A DNA stretch of 37,692 nt, taken from contig JAQTZZ010000036.1 in the NCBI GenBank assembly GCA_028687545.1, positions 1-37,692 on the forward strand. Reading direction: 5' to 3'. The DNA is from Candidatus Wallbacteria bacterium. GTDB taxonomy: Bacteria > Muiribacteriota > JAQTZZ01. The notes below the pieces were generated by a model that saw nothing but the letters and a program-made list of their open reading frames with translations, had not been told where the DNA came from and ran no database searches. The translations under genes were made by a program, and so were the position numbers. Position 1 is the first letter of the stretch; the number at the start of each line of letters is the position of its first letter. This document shows, one piece after another, positions 8,109-17,036 of the stretch.

Positions 8109-8247
8109 ATGTTGGTAGGTCCGTAGCTGTACAAAATCCGCAGAACGGATTTTGAAACAGCTTCGGATAGGTTAGTAGGTTAATAAATATTTCCGTATTT
8201 CTTCAACATACCAACATACTAACCTACTGACATACTAACTACTTAAC
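8109..8247. repeat. Octamer repeat array (GTTRGTAN), arms interrupted by a hairpin
   Basis: The left part holds GTTGGTAG (8111) and, after an interruption, GTTAGTAG GTTAATAA (8171-8186). The right part (about 8203-8247), read on the minus strand, is GTTAAGTA, GTTAGTAT, GTCAGTAG, GTTAGTAT, GTTGGTAT. The right arm supplies the last codons (LSS) and the TAG stop of the ABC ATPase gene. The arms are opposed and can pair. Confidence 0.7.
8123..8164. repeat. GTAG-headed hairpin nested in octamer array
   Basis: After GTAG at 8123, AGCTGT (8125-8130) pairs with ACAGCT (8157-8162) and CAAAATCCG (8132-8140) pairs with CGGATTTTG (8146-8154) around a CAGAA loop. The hairpin splits the octamer array, as though it had inserted there. 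Confidence 0.6.
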
Positions 8248-8891
8248 TTTCCATCTTTCAGCTCTAATATTCTGCTCGCGAAACCATCGAAAGCCTTGCT
8301 GTGCGTTACGATTACGAATCCGGTTCCTCGCTCCTGCCGGCTTTTTTTCACAAGTTCCACGATCTTTCTTTCATTCACCTGGTCCAGGCTGCCTGTCGGT
8401 TCGTCGCAGAAACAGATCAGAGGCTCATGGATCACGCTGCGGATAAAGGCGATCCTGGAGCGCTCGCCGCCGGACAGCATCCTGACATGCTGCCTTGCTG
8501 TTTCCTGGGTAATCCCGGTTTTTTCCAGGAACACCCTCGCCATTTCCTTCCAGTGCTTCTCCTTGAATTTTCCGGACACCGCAAGTGGCAGATAAAGATT
8601 TTCGTAACAATTCAGATCTTCCATCAAAAACAGATCCTGGAACAGAAATCCAAATTTCTGTCTGCGGACTGCATCCCATTTTCCCCGGGAAACTTCGGTA
8701 TCCTCTATCAGGATTCTCCCTGAATCCTGAGCTTCCAGCAGAGATAATAAATACATCAGCGTGCTCTTACCGGCTCCAGATTCACCTTTGACCAGCAGAA
8801 TTTCACCCCTGCTGATTTCCAGTGAAACATCTTTGATAACGGATTTTGATCCGTATGTTTTGCAAATACTTTCAGCTTTTATCAATATCAT
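8235..8891 (-). CDS. ABC transporter ATPase, LolD/MacB-like, without adjacent permease
   Basis: This 218-residue nucleotide-binding subunit has all expected motifs: Walker A GESGAGKST, Q-loop FLFQDLFLM, signature LSGGERSRIAFIRSV, Walker B LICFCDEPTGSLD and H-loop VTHSK. The length and DEPTGSLD sequence place it in the LolD/MacB/FtsE group, which drives mechanotransmission or lipoprotein and drug export rather than import. No permease or MacA-like gene is beside it, so its partner must be encoded elsewhere or has been lost. The start at 8891 lacks a clear ribosome site. The final residues KLSS and the TAG stop are encoded inside an octamer repeat array, suggesting the original C-terminus was altered by repeat growth or insertion. 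Confidence 0.9.
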   Translation of the reverse strand: MILIKAESICKTYGSKSVIKDVSLEISRGEILLVKGESGAGKSTLMYLLSLLEAQDSGRILIEDTEVSRGKWDAVRRQKFGFLFQDLFLMEDLNCYENLYLPLAVSGKFKEKHWKEMARVFLEKTGITQETARQHVRMLSGGERSRIAFIRSVIHEPLICFCDEPTGSLDQVNERKIVELVKKSRQERGTGFVIVTHSKAFDGFASRILELKDGKLSS

Positions 8892-8902
8892 TTATCATCT
8901 GT

Positions 8903-8930
8903 GTAGAGACGCGCCATGGCACGTCTCTAC
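8903..8930. repeat. GTAG-headed hairpin, near-perfect 28-nt palindrome
   Basis: GTAGAGACG and CGTCTCTAC flank GCCATGGC, with one mismatched pair. It lies just upstream of the ABC ATPase start and downstream of the propeller lipoprotein gene on the same strand. It belongs to the class of GTAG-initiated hairpins seen throughout the window. Confidence 0.75.
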
Positions 8931-8957
8931 GAACATATTCAGAAAGCAAGAGAATGT

Positions 8958-8980
8958 TGGCGGTTTGAAACCGCCACTAC
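8958..8980 (-). repeat. GTAG-headed hairpin overlapping a stop codon
   Basis: On the minus strand this reads GTAG followed by the palindrome TGGCGGTTTCAAACCGCCA. The TAG within GTAG is the stop codon of the lipoprotein gene ending at 8977. Confidence 0.75.
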
Positions 8981-11292
8981 CTCGAATTAACCAGAAAAAC
9001 CTTGCGCAGAGTCGGATCTGACACATAGATGTTCCCAGTACTGTCTTCGTAATAAAGCTGCTCAATGCCTGCACCCAGATTGATACTGTCGCTCATCGTG
9101 AGGGATGTTGGTGAAATCTCGTACAGGAATCCATTGCCGCTTGCCGAGATGTAAACAGTGGAACCTGCAAGTACGCCAGCCACCGGCGTACCGCCATAAG
9201 ACAGGGTGTTGTATAGTGAATCGTTGCTCAAGGCGACGTTTATCAGATTGTCGCTGCCTGAGTCGACGATCACCAGATAACTGTCGGTTTTCACCATGTC
9301 CGAAGCTTCCAGTCCGACAGGGACCTGTGCCAGTTTGGCATGCGTGTCTGCGGCGTAAACTTCCAGTATCTGGGAAAGCTGGCAGAGCACGTAAATCTTG
9401 CCGCTGATCTTTTCCACTCTGACAGGTCCGTTTGAACAGGCCATAGAATCAGTAACCTGATAATTGGAAAGGCTGATCGTGCAGACAGTGTTGCTGCCGA
9501 AATTGGTCACCAGCAGCTGATTGTCGACTTTAGTCAGGAACACCGGGTAGACCCCGACTTCCACATCCTTGAAAAGCACTCCTGTGTCTTTTCTGAAAAT
9601 ACTGACTGTATTTGCCCATTTATTCGCAACATAGATATAGTTGTCATCCACGAGGATATGCTGCGGATTTTTTCCAGTGGCGATCGTGCCCATTTCCTCC
9701 AGAGTGTTCTTGTCATAGAGATGAATCAAGTCATGGGACTGGTCGAGCACATAAAGCAGGCTGTTCGAAACAGTGACTTTACCTGGTGTATAGTCAGGAT
9801 TAAGAGTTGCAATCACTGAATTTCTGGGCATCTTGTTGAGCACTATCCTGCCCAGGTCTTTATTTTCACCTGAAATCAGCACTTGAGTGCCAGGCAGCTT
9901 GTTGATCTGATAACCAGTCTTGGAGAAAGTGAAAGAATAGGTGCCGGGCGGCATATTCTCAAAAAGGAATGTGCCGGCAGAGCCGGAAAAAACCTTGTTG
10001 CCGCTGGCATCCACCTGCACGTTCGGAACAGGTGCACCGGTTCCATCCACGATTGTACCCATGAGCTTTCCTGGGGCAGGGCTCAGAGTGATGTCTGCCT
10101 TGGAAGTCTTACCGACCTCCACGATCAGGCCTTTTACACTGGTATTGGTCACAAAGCCTGCTGAAATTATCACCAGATCGTATGTACCTGGTTCAATCGG
10201 GAAATAGAATGTCCCATTGTTCAATATTTTGGAGGTGATTTCCACACCTGTTTTCTGAATACTCACCATACTGGGTGCTGCCGGAAAGATCTTCCCGTCG
10301 ATGATGCCAAGCTCTGGTTTGGTCAGGTCAAAATAAGTGGGGTCGATCTGCGTATTGTGCTTACTCTGCACATACACGTTTTCAACTTCCTGCATCCAGT
10401 AGAGATATTCAAATCTCAGGGTATATTTTCCAGCCGGCAGATTTTCAAACAGATAATTTCCGACTGAATTTGTGACTGTCGTAAATTGAGGCAGTTCCTT
10501 TACAGTCACTTCCACGCTGGAAAGTGGGGACAGATTCTGGCTTCTGACCTCTCCGGCGATCGCACCGAAAATGCTCTGTGAAGCGATCTTTTCCAGAACA
10601 ATCTCACCCAGGTCTTTAGTTTTGTTCTTTTCAATCAGCACAACCTGCTTGTAGGTTTCAAAACCATATTCCTTGACCGTGATCTCATAGGTGCCTGGCT
10701 GCAGGGAATCGAAAGTGAACTTGCCGCTGTCGTTTGAGAGCACGAAATTCTGATTCGTGAGATAGCAGATCACCCCGCCTGAATTGGATTCGCCCTGTAA
10801 AATCACTTTTCCGGTCAGAGTGCCGGGTGATTCCAGTGCTACATTCACTGTTGAGACCTGATCAGGCTTCACGTCCACATTAGGAGTGGCATTCTGTACA
10901 TATTTTGGTTTGTATGCCTTGACCAGATATGTGCCGGACGGAACCTTGGAGATCGTGAAATTCCCGTCAGTGTTGGTATTGGCCTGGAGTGTGCTAGTGG
11001 CAGAGGCAGAGGCCATTTTTTTCTGCAGATTCGCCTTGAAAGACGGACTGCGGCGCGCAGCCCTTTCGTAGCGTTCTGCTGCAGCCAGTACCTGCCCGGA
11101 ATCCGCCTCCGGATCAAGGGTAATCACGATATTGCTGTAATCAGAACCACCGTTGGTCACAGTGGCTCTGCCGGCCACGACACCATTACCCACCAGAGTT
11201 CCGTTCAAAGTGCTGCTCCCGCCTGAGCAGCCGATGAATACGCTCAGAAGAAAGAGCAGAAAGGTCATTATCAGTCGTTTTACCAGGGTCAT
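8977..11292 (-). CDS. Lipoprotein with carboxypeptidase-regulatory-like repeats and a YVTN-type beta-propeller
   Basis: This encodes 771 residues. ATG 11292 is preferred to ATG 11298 because AAGGAG lies 7 nt before 11292 but only 1 nt before 11298. The signal peptide ends in a lipobox (SVFIGC). About five carboxypeptidase-regulatory-like Ig domains follow (roughly residues 35-495), each with the GxFxFxxLxPGTYxxxxxxxGY pattern, e.g. GKFTFDSLQPGTYEITVKEY and GTFLFENMPPGTYSFTFSKT. The first holds an unusual Ala/Arg-rich helical insert. The C-terminal ~270 residues form a YVTN/NHL-like propeller with repeated Y-V units (NYIYVANKWANTVSIF; GNIYVSDPTLRKVFLV). It is probably an outer-membrane or surface lipoprotein that binds protein or glycan, co-transcribed with the TPR lipoprotein 19 nt upstream. 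No enzyme domain is seen. Confidence 0.88.
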   Translation of the reverse strand: MTLVKRLIMTFLLFLLSVFIGCSGGSSTLNGTLVGNGVVAGRATVTNGGSDYSNIVITLDPEADSGQVLAAAERYERAARRSPSFKANLQKKMASASATSTLQANTNTDGNFTISKVPSGTYLVKAYKPKYVQNATPNVDVKPDQVSTVNVALESPGTLTGKVILQGESNSGGVICYLTNQNFVLSNDSGKFTFDSLQPGTYEITVKEYGFETYKQVVLIEKNKTKDLGEIVLEKIASQSIFGAIAGEVRSQNLSPLSSVEVTVKELPQFTTVTNSVGNYLFENLPAGKYTLRFEYLYWMQEVENVYVQSKHNTQIDPTYFDLTKPELGIIDGKIFPAAPSMVSIQKTGVEITSKILNNGTFYFPIEPGTYDLVIISAGFVTNTSVKGLIVEVGKTSKADITLSPAPGKLMGTIVDGTGAPVPNVQVDASGNKVFSGSAGTFLFENMPPGTYSFTFSKTGYQINKLPGTQVLISGENKDLGRIVLNKMPRNSVIATLNPDYTPGKVTVSNSLLYVLDQSHDLIHLYDKNTLEEMGTIATGKNPQHILVDDNYIYVANKWANTVSIFRKDTGVLFKDVEVGVYPVFLTKVDNQLLVTNFGSNTVCTISLSNYQVTDSMACSNGPVRVEKISGKIYVLCQLSQILEVYAADTHAKLAQVPVGLEASDMVKTDSYLVIVDSGSDNLINVALSNDSLYNTLSYGGTPVAGVLAGSTVYISASGNGFLYEISPTSLTMSDSINLGAGIEQLYYEDSTGNIYVSDPTLRKVFLVNSR

Positions 11293-11311
11293 ACGCATAC
11301 TCCTTCTTTGT

Positions 11312-11983
11312 TTATTTTTTAATTCTTTTCTTGGCTTCTTTAATATTTTCTTCTGCCTGCTTGGATTCGAAACTTCCGGGAGCCATCTTGATCACCCGTT
11401 CCCATTCTTTGACGGCTTCGTCATACAGGCCGCGGTTAAAATACATTTCCCCCAACACTCCGTAAGCTCTGGACATCGTGGAATCAATTTTTGTCACTCC
11501 GGCGTCTTCTTTCCATTTGTCGTTCTCTACGACTGAATATGGCTGCATCACCACGTTCATTCCGATGCTGTCGTAGTCAGTGATGTATTCCCGCTTGAGA
11601 TCCGGATTTATTTCCACGGCTTTCTTCCAGTATGCGACCGCATCATTATATTTTTCCCTGTAATACGACAGATTTCCCATGCAGATATATGCCTTGTAGT
11701 TCTTGGCATCAGCAGCCAGGATCTTGCTATAGGCTGCTTCGGCTTTGACATACATTCCCTTTCTGGTGTAAAGACCTCCAAGTCTGAAGAGCATTTCCAC
11801 GTTGTTCGGGTCTTTTTCCAGAGCTTTTTCAATCTTGCTGATGGCAAGCACATCATTCCCCTGATACTCATAAAACTTGGCTCTGCTGTATAGATAATCG
11901 GAGGTTTCCTTCACATCCTGGTTGCATGAAGCCAGAATAAACAGTGTGGCAACCAAATACAGCAGAAGGATATATTTTTTCAT
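11312..11983 (-). CDS. TPR-repeat lipoprotein
   Basis: This encodes 223 residues. A GGAG sequence lies 8 nt before ATG 11983. The signal peptide carries a lipobox (LFILASC). At least four tetratricopeptide units follow: YSRAKFYEYQGNDVLAISKI, NNVEMLFRLGGLYTRKGMYV, YKAYICMGNLSYYREKYNDA and AYGVLGEMYFNRGLYDEAVK. TPR lipoproteins usually scaffold complexes at the outer membrane (BamD, PilF/PilW type); which one this serves cannot be told. The next gene, the propeller lipoprotein, begins 19 nt downstream, so they form a two-gene operon and may interact. The 128-nt upstream region is shared with the divergent peptide-binding lipoprotein gene. Confidence 0.9.
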   Translation of the reverse strand: MKKYILLLYLVATLFILASCNQDVKETSDYLYSRAKFYEYQGNDVLAISKIEKALEKDPNNVEMLFRLGGLYTRKGMYVKAEAAYSKILAADAKNYKAYICMGNLSYYREKYNDAVAYWKKAVEINPDLKREYITDYDSIGMNVVMQPYSVVENDKWKEDAGVTKIDSTMSRAYGVLGEMYFNRGLYDEAVKEWERVIKMAPGSFESKQAEENIKEAKKRIKK

Positions 11984-12111
11984 CTGAAACTCCGTCCTGT
12001 TTTTTCTTTGTATCGGTATATTCAGGGAAGATTTAATTGGTCAAGCGGTATTTTTGAAGTGTTTTCTTTTTAATTTTCATTGCTTCCCATAGAATTGTTT
12101 CGGCAGGAAGA

Positions 12112-13782
12112 ATGAAATTATACATTATTCTGATTTCAGGAATCTTTATCTTCGCAGAGGGATGCGGCACCAGGCAGGAAATCTCTATGCAACCCAAAGA
12201 GATCTTCCCGTCCGTTTCTAACGTTTCAACCCAGACCTCTGAAACCAGTCTCTCTCCAGCTTATGGAGATTCCCTGATTGAAATCTATCTATCAGACGCT
12301 GTCACTCTGAACCCAGTGTTAATCGCTGACGTTCCTTCCAGAAGAATTTCCCAGCTGATTTTCGGAAGCCTGGTGAAGGAAAGTCCATACTATGACATTC
12401 TTCCGGATCTTGCTGAAACCTGGGAAACACGGGCCGATGGAAGAGCCATTACTTTCCATCTGCGCGATGGAGTCAAATGGCAGGATGGTGTTCCTTTTTC
12501 TGCAGATGATGTCAAATTCACTTATGAAAAAATCATGGATCCCAAAACTCAGACCTATGTCAGGGATGATTTCACACTGGTGAGCACCGTTGAAGTGCTG
12601 GACAGGCTGACTCTGAGAGTAGAATATTCCGAACCATTCGCTCCAGCGCTCTGCGGCTGGACAATCGGCATCATACCAAAGCATCTTTATGCCAGTGAAG
12701 AGATCAACAGCTGCCGCTACAACAGGGCTCCGATAGGAACCGGTCCCTTCAGATTCGTGGAGTGGAAGCCTCAGGAGCAGATCATCCTGGAAGGAAATCA
12801 GGACTATTTCGGAGGCCGTCCATACCTCAACCGATATATCTGCAAAAACATCCCTGACCCTTCCATGGCTTTTCTCTGCCTGTTGCGCGGGGAAGCGGAC
12901 ATGATGGAACTGACTCCTGACCAGTATGTGAAAAAGGCCAATACCGGTGATTTTTTAAGCAGATTCAATGTCTACCGCTATCCCTCTACTTTATATACCT
13001 ATCTCGGATTCAATCTGACCAATCCGCTGTTTTCCGACAAGTCTGTCCGCCAAGCACTTACGATGGCCGCTGACAGGCAGGCGATCATAGATAATGTCCT
13101 CTATGGCATGGGAATGGTTCTTTCAGGTCCCTTTCCTCCTTCTTTCTGGGCTTACGACAATACGGTCAAGCCTCTTCCCTTTGACATTGAAAAATCAAGG
13201 GCATTGCTTTCAGAGGCAGGGTGGAAAGATCTGGATGGAGATGGAATTCTGGAGCGCGGGGGTAAAAAGTTCGATTTCGAGCTGGTCACAAACAACGGCA
13301 ATGAAATGCGCAGACTGGCCGCCAGTCTGATCCGGGATGACTGGAAGAAAATCGGCGTGAATGTACGCCTGAAATTCGTGGAATGGGGCGTGCTGATGGA
13401 TGTCTGCGATTACAAGTCCTTCGATGCACTGATCATGGGCTGGTCACACCGGACTGATCCTGATCCGTTCAGCCGTTTTCATTCCTCAGTGATCCCTGAC
13501 AAAGCGAGGGGATTCGTAGCCGACAATTTCTGCTCATATATTAACCCTGCAGCAGACAAGCTGATGGTGGAAGGCAGAACCACCTTTGAGCTTGAAAAAC
13601 GCAGGAAAATCTACCATGAATTTCACCGGATCATCAGCGAAGACCAGCCTTATGTCTTCCTTTTTTCGCAGGATACCATCATCGCGGTTTCCAACAGAGT
13701 GATGGGAATCGAAGTGGCACCCGCTGGAATCAGATACAACATCCAGGGATGGTATGTTCCAAAACAGTTTCAGAAGTATTGA
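12112..13782 (+). CDS. Family-5 (DppA/OppA-type) peptide-binding lipoprotein, copy 1
   Basis: This 556-residue solute-binding lipoprotein starts after GGCAGGAAGA and has a lipobox at FAEGC. It has the SBP_bac_5 layout: SDAVTLNPVLIADVPSRRIS near the N-terminus, LAETWETRADGRAITFHLRD GVKWQDG, then FTYEKIMDPKTQT, IGTGPFRFVEW and FSDKSVRQALTMAADRQAII. An acidic DLDGDG loop (residues ~375-380) is typical of the family. Such proteins capture oligopeptides or similar ligands for a two-permease, two-ATPase importer, none of which lies in this window. The gene is followed after 53 nt by a paralogue that aligns along its whole length, a tandem duplication. Confidence 0.93.
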   Translation: MKLYIILISGIFIFAEGCGTRQEISMQPKEIFPSVSNVSTQTSETSLSPAYGDSLIEIYLSDAVTLNPVLIADVPSRRISQLIFGSLVKESPYYDILPDLAETWETRADGRAITFHLRDGVKWQDGVPFSADDVKFTYEKIMDPKTQTYVRDDFTLVSTVEVLDRLTLRVEYSEPFAPALCGWTIGIIPKHLYASEEINSCRYNRAPIGTGPFRFVEWKPQEQIILEGNQDYFGGRPYLNRYICKNIPDPSMAFLCLLRGEADMMELTPDQYVKKANTGDFLSRFNVYRYPSTLYTYLGFNLTNPLFSDKSVRQALTMAADRQAIIDNVLYGMGMVLSGPFPPSFWAYDNTVKPLPFDIEKSRALLSEAGWKDLDGDGILERGGKKFDFELVTNNGNEMRRLAASLIRDDWKKIGVNVRLKFVEWGVLMDVCDYKSFDALIMGWSHRTDPDPFSRFHSSVIPDKARGFVADNFCSYINPAADKLMVEGRTTFELEKRRKIYHEFHRIISEDQPYVFLFSQDTIIAVSNRVMGIEVAPAGIRYNIQGWYVPKQFQKY

Positions 13783-13835
13783 CCTCCTTTTTGCTTACCT
13801 GCCCTGAATCTGTTAAGCTGTTTTGCGAGGCGGGA

Positions 13836-15512
13836 ATGAATAGATTATTCATAATTCTGGCAATTTTTGTTTATTTTTTAATCGGGTGTTCCAAAGATGT
13901 ACCACCCTCTAACCCACAACCTCAACTGCCTCCTCCAATTGAGCAGACTGTCGAAGTCAAGGAAGACACTATTTCCCTGTCTCCGGAATACGGTGACACG
14001 CTAGTCCGGGCTACTTTTGCTGATGCGGTAATCCTGAATCCGATCCTGACTCCAGACGTTCCGTCCGGAGTGATTACCGACCTCGTTTTCAATGGTCTTC
14101 TCCGTGAAAATGAAAACCTCGAACTGGAACCGGATCTGGCAGAAAAATACATTGTCAGCAAGGATGGACTTGAGCTCGATTTTGTGCTGAAAAAGGGCGT
14201 GCGCTGGCACGACGGTGTTGAATTCACGGCTGAAGACGTCAAATTCACCTATGATAAAATCATGGATCCAAAAACCCAGACTTATGACAGGGAAAGCTTT
14301 GCATTGGTAAAAACCCTGGAAGTAATAGATCCCTATCGCGTGAAAGTTATTTATTCCAAACCTTTTGCCCCGGCTCTCTATGCCTGGGAGGAAGGCATAA
14401 TTCCCAAGCATATCTATGAAAAAGATGATATCAACACCAGTAAATACAATCGCTGTCCGGTCGGTACTGGTCCATTCAAATTCGTGGAATGGTCTCCTCA
14501 CGAGCAGATCCTGCTGGAAACCAACAAGGATTATTTCGCGGGAAGGACATATCTGGACCGTTTTATTTTCAAAGTGATTCCTGACCCCACGATGTGCTTT
14601 CTTTCCCTTCTCAAAGGTGAGGCTGACATGATGCCTCTGACTCCTGACCAGTATAAGAAACAGGCTCAGTCTGCTGAGTTTCTTGACAAATTCGATGTCT
14701 ACCGTTACCCGAGTGACGCCTATAGCTACCTTGGATTCAACCTCACCAAGCCCATTTTCCAGGATCAGCGCGTGCGCCAGGCTCTCTCTTACGCCACAGA
14801 TAAGAAATTGATCATCGACGATATCCTGTACGGCTATGGCCAGGCAACCAGCGGCCCGTTTATCCCTTCATCCTGGGCCTATGATAAAAGCATTGCACCC
14901 TATCCGTTTGACCAGGAGAAGGCCAGGAAACTGCTGACTGAAGCGGGCTGGACAGACAGGGACGGGGACGGCATACTGGAACTGAATGACCAGAAGTTCA
15001 TCGTCACCATCACGACCAATAAGGGCAATGAGACCAGGAAGCTTGCAGGGAGCCTGATCCAGAGCCTCTGGGAAAAAGTCGGGATCAAAGTCAACCTGGA
15101 GATCGTGGAATGGGGAGTCTTCAACGACCTGCTCGACTATAAAAAATTCGATATCGCCTTCCTGGGCTGGGGCGACCTGACCGGAGATCCTGACCCGTAT
15201 TCCATGTGGCATTCTTCGGCAATCACAGATAAGGAAAAAGGCAAGGTAGGCGACAATTTCACCTCATACAGCAATCCGGAAGTCGACAAACTCCTGGAAG
15301 AGGGTAGGACCACCTTTGATCTTGAGAAGCGGAAACAGATCTACCATAAATTTCATGCGATCATCGCTACGGAACAGCCCTATATTTTCCTATTTGTCGC
15401 TGACAACATCTATGCGCTGGACAAACGCATCCACGGCATCACAGTGGCACCTGCAGGCATCACATACAATCTGGAAAAATGGTATGTGCCCAAGGGAATG
15501 CAAAAATATTGA
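13836..15512 (+). CDS. Family-5 (DppA/OppA-type) peptide-binding lipoprotein, copy 2
   Basis: This encodes 558 residues. The reading frame is open from 13749, but ATG 13836 is chosen because GAGGCGGGA immediately precedes it and the signal peptide with lipobox (FVYFLIGC) starts there. Whole stretches match copy 1, for example FTYDKIMDPKTQTY, GTGPFKFVEW, GEADMMPLTPDQYKK, AGWTDRDGDGILE, LEEGRTTFDLEKRKQIYHKF and VAPAGITYN. The near-N-terminal proline-rich linker (PPSNPQPQLPPP) differs from copy 1 and may act as a lipoprotein tether. Ligand-pocket differences between the copies suggest diverged specificity. It probably shares a transcript with copy 1. A sigma70-like promoter begins just after its stop codon. 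Confidence 0.93.
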   Translation: MNRLFIILAIFVYFLIGCSKDVPPSNPQPQLPPPIEQTVEVKEDTISLSPEYGDTLVRATFADAVILNPILTPDVPSGVITDLVFNGLLRENENLELEPDLAEKYIVSKDGLELDFVLKKGVRWHDGVEFTAEDVKFTYDKIMDPKTQTYDRESFALVKTLEVIDPYRVKVIYSKPFAPALYAWEEGIIPKHIYEKDDINTSKYNRCPVGTGPFKFVEWSPHEQILLETNKDYFAGRTYLDRFIFKVIPDPTMCFLSLLKGEADMMPLTPDQYKKQAQSAEFLDKFDVYRYPSDAYSYLGFNLTKPIFQDQRVRQALSYATDKKLIIDDILYGYGQATSGPFIPSSWAYDKSIAPYPFDQEKARKLLTEAGWTDRDGDGILELNDQKFIVTITTNKGNETRKLAGSLIQSLWEKVGIKVNLEIVEWGVFNDLLDYKKFDIAFLGWGDLTGDPDPYSMWHSSAITDKEKGKVGDNFTSYSNPEVDKLLEEGRTTFDLEKRKQIYHKFHAIIATEQPYIFLFVADNIYALDKRIHGITVAPAGITYNLEKWYVPKGMQKY

Positions 15513-15513
15513 T

Positions 15514-15542
15514 TTGCTTTTGAGATCTGTTTCAGATATAAT
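15514..15542 (+). promoter_or_regulatory. Sigma70-like promoter for the subtilase gene
   Basis: TTGCTT (15514-15519) and a perfect TATAAT (15537-15542) are separated by exactly 17 nt. They lie in the gap after the copy-2 binding protein and ~49 nt before the subtilase ATG, leaving room for a leader with the GGAGGGAG ribosome site. Confidence 0.6.
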
Positions 15543-15590
15543 AAAATTGTACGTAAGAGAATTATTTAGAGTATTCAGTATGGAGGGAGT

Positions 15591-17024
15591 ATGAAGCTAT
15601 CCGTGATTTTGATTCTATTATTTTCCTTTGTAATTTATGCCGCTGACACTGCTGAAATCAGGATCGGAGTCCTGGATTCAGGCACTGATTTCACCCATGA
15701 TCTGCTGAAACGGGTGATTGACAAGCATAATCCGGAATTCACGGGCCAGAAAGATGTTGACGATGATAAAAACAGCTATGTAGACGATATTTTCGGCTGG
15801 AATTTCAATGATAACAGCTCCCAGCTTGTGGATCTCGCGCTCGCACCCGCGAATTACGACGAAATCCTCCATTTCATGGAAATCTATTGCAAATTTCAGG
15901 AAGTAGGCATGGCCGGACTCGGCGCTGACGATCAGAAGTACCTGAAGGAAAAAGCTGAGGATGATGCGTTCATGGCAAAAGTAACGTCAACAGCTGAATG
16001 GGCGCATGGAACCCATGTCGGCGGCATCACTGCCGGCGAATCTTCACCGGTCGTGATCAGAGGCATCTCCCAGGCAGGGCTGGGAGCCAGCGCATTAATA
16101 GATATCGATGAAGCCGTAGGGCAGGTCTGCTTTGCGGTCTCCTCAAATTCCAGAGGGAACGGCCGGGCCGAATGGCGTGGCATTCAGGATAATCCTAACT
16201 TCAAGGAAATCGTGGCAGAACTTGAAAAAGTGGGCCAGAGCAAAGCTGAAAAAATGATTGCAGAGGGAAAATATCTGGCAGGCCAGGGCATGAAAATAGT
16301 CAACTGCTCCTGGGGTTCAGACTTTGTCTCCCTCTTCAAGACAGTGCAGCAGATGATGCCGCAGCTCGGCTATGAAAAAGCGACTACTGCAGAAGTCATC
16401 GAAATGACGAACCTGTTCGTGGAAAAAGCGCTTCTGCCGTCAGGAGCTGAACTTTTCAAAAACCTGAACGGCTCCCTGATCGTAATCGCGGCAGGCAACA
16501 CTCCCTTTAATACAGACAATTACAAATCCCTTCCGGTTGATGTCGCTGAAGGCTGCAAGCTTGTGGTGGCGGCTACCAACGGCGATAAATCCCTGGCCAA
16601 TTTCTCCACCTGGGGTCCCAAGAAAGTAGACGTGGCTGTTCCGGGCGTGAATGTGCTGTCATCCTATCCGGGCGGCAAGATGGGCCGCATGAGCGGTACT
16701 TCGCAGGCAGCTCCGCTGGCTGTGCGTTACGCATCAGTGGTACTCGCTACGAATCCCTCGCTCACAGCGGAAAAGCTCAAGGAAGTCATCCTGTCCACTG
16801 TGGACAAGAAACCCTGGCTGGAGGGTAAAGTGCGCTCTGGCGGCATGATCAACGTGAAACGGGCTGCATCAGCCGCCAGGGCCATGTCTGAAGGTGCCGG
16901 ACTTGAGGAAGCTGTAACCAAGGCTTTCCAGGCTGTGCCTGAGTCCAAAGCCTTCCGCGGCGGGGAGCAGCTGCGCTTCGGGTCAGAATTTGAAAAGGAA
17001 CTGTATTTCAAGATAGTGTTCTGA
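15591..17024 (+). CDS. Exported subtilisin-like serine protease (S8 family)
   Basis: This 477-residue protein has a signal peptide (MKLSVILILLFSFVIYAADT) and GGAGGGAGT directly before the ATG. The full S8 catalytic machinery is visible: Asp in IGVLDSGTDFTH (~D30), His in WAHGTHVGGITAG (~H142), oxyanion Asn in IVIAAGNTPFN (~N304) and Ser in MSGTSQAAPLAVRYA (~S369). Between Asp and His is a long insert beginning DVDDDKNSYVDDIFGWNF, a pattern common in large subtilases. There is no obvious propeptide and no C-terminal sorting or beta-sandwich domain, so it is probably a periplasmic or secreted protease. It has its own promoter but sits behind two peptide-binding lipoproteins; protein degradation coupled to peptide capture is a reasonable inference. 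GTAG hairpins start 13 nt after the stop. Confidence 0.94.
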   Translation: MKLSVILILLFSFVIYAADTAEIRIGVLDSGTDFTHDLLKRVIDKHNPEFTGQKDVDDDKNSYVDDIFGWNFNDNSSQLVDLALAPANYDEILHFMEIYCKFQEVGMAGLGADDQKYLKEKAEDDAFMAKVTSTAEWAHGTHVGGITAGESSPVVIRGISQAGLGASALIDIDEAVGQVCFAVSSNSRGNGRAEWRGIQDNPNFKEIVAELEKVGQSKAEKMIAEGKYLAGQGMKIVNCSWGSDFVSLFKTVQQMMPQLGYEKATTAEVIEMTNLFVEKALLPSGAELFKNLNGSLIVIAAGNTPFNTDNYKSLPVDVAEGCKLVVAATNGDKSLANFSTWGPKKVDVAVPGVNVLSSYPGGKMGRMSGTSQAAPLAVRYASVVLATNPSLTAEKLKEVILSTVDKKPWLEGKVRSGGMINVKRAASAARAMSEGAGLEEAVTKAFQAVPESKAFRGGEQLRFGSEFEKELYFKIVF

Positions 17025-17036
17025 AAAATAATCCAA

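Noticed and set aside
8235-8891. ABC ATPase as the motor for the peptide-binding or SBP-OmpA proteins
   Set aside because: Its motifs and length are of the LolD/MacB export type, it is on a different transcript, and no permease is nearby.
13749-13835. N-terminal extension of the second peptide-binding lipoprotein
   Set aside because: It overlaps the end of copy 1, and a good ribosome site with a lipoprotein signal begins at 13836.
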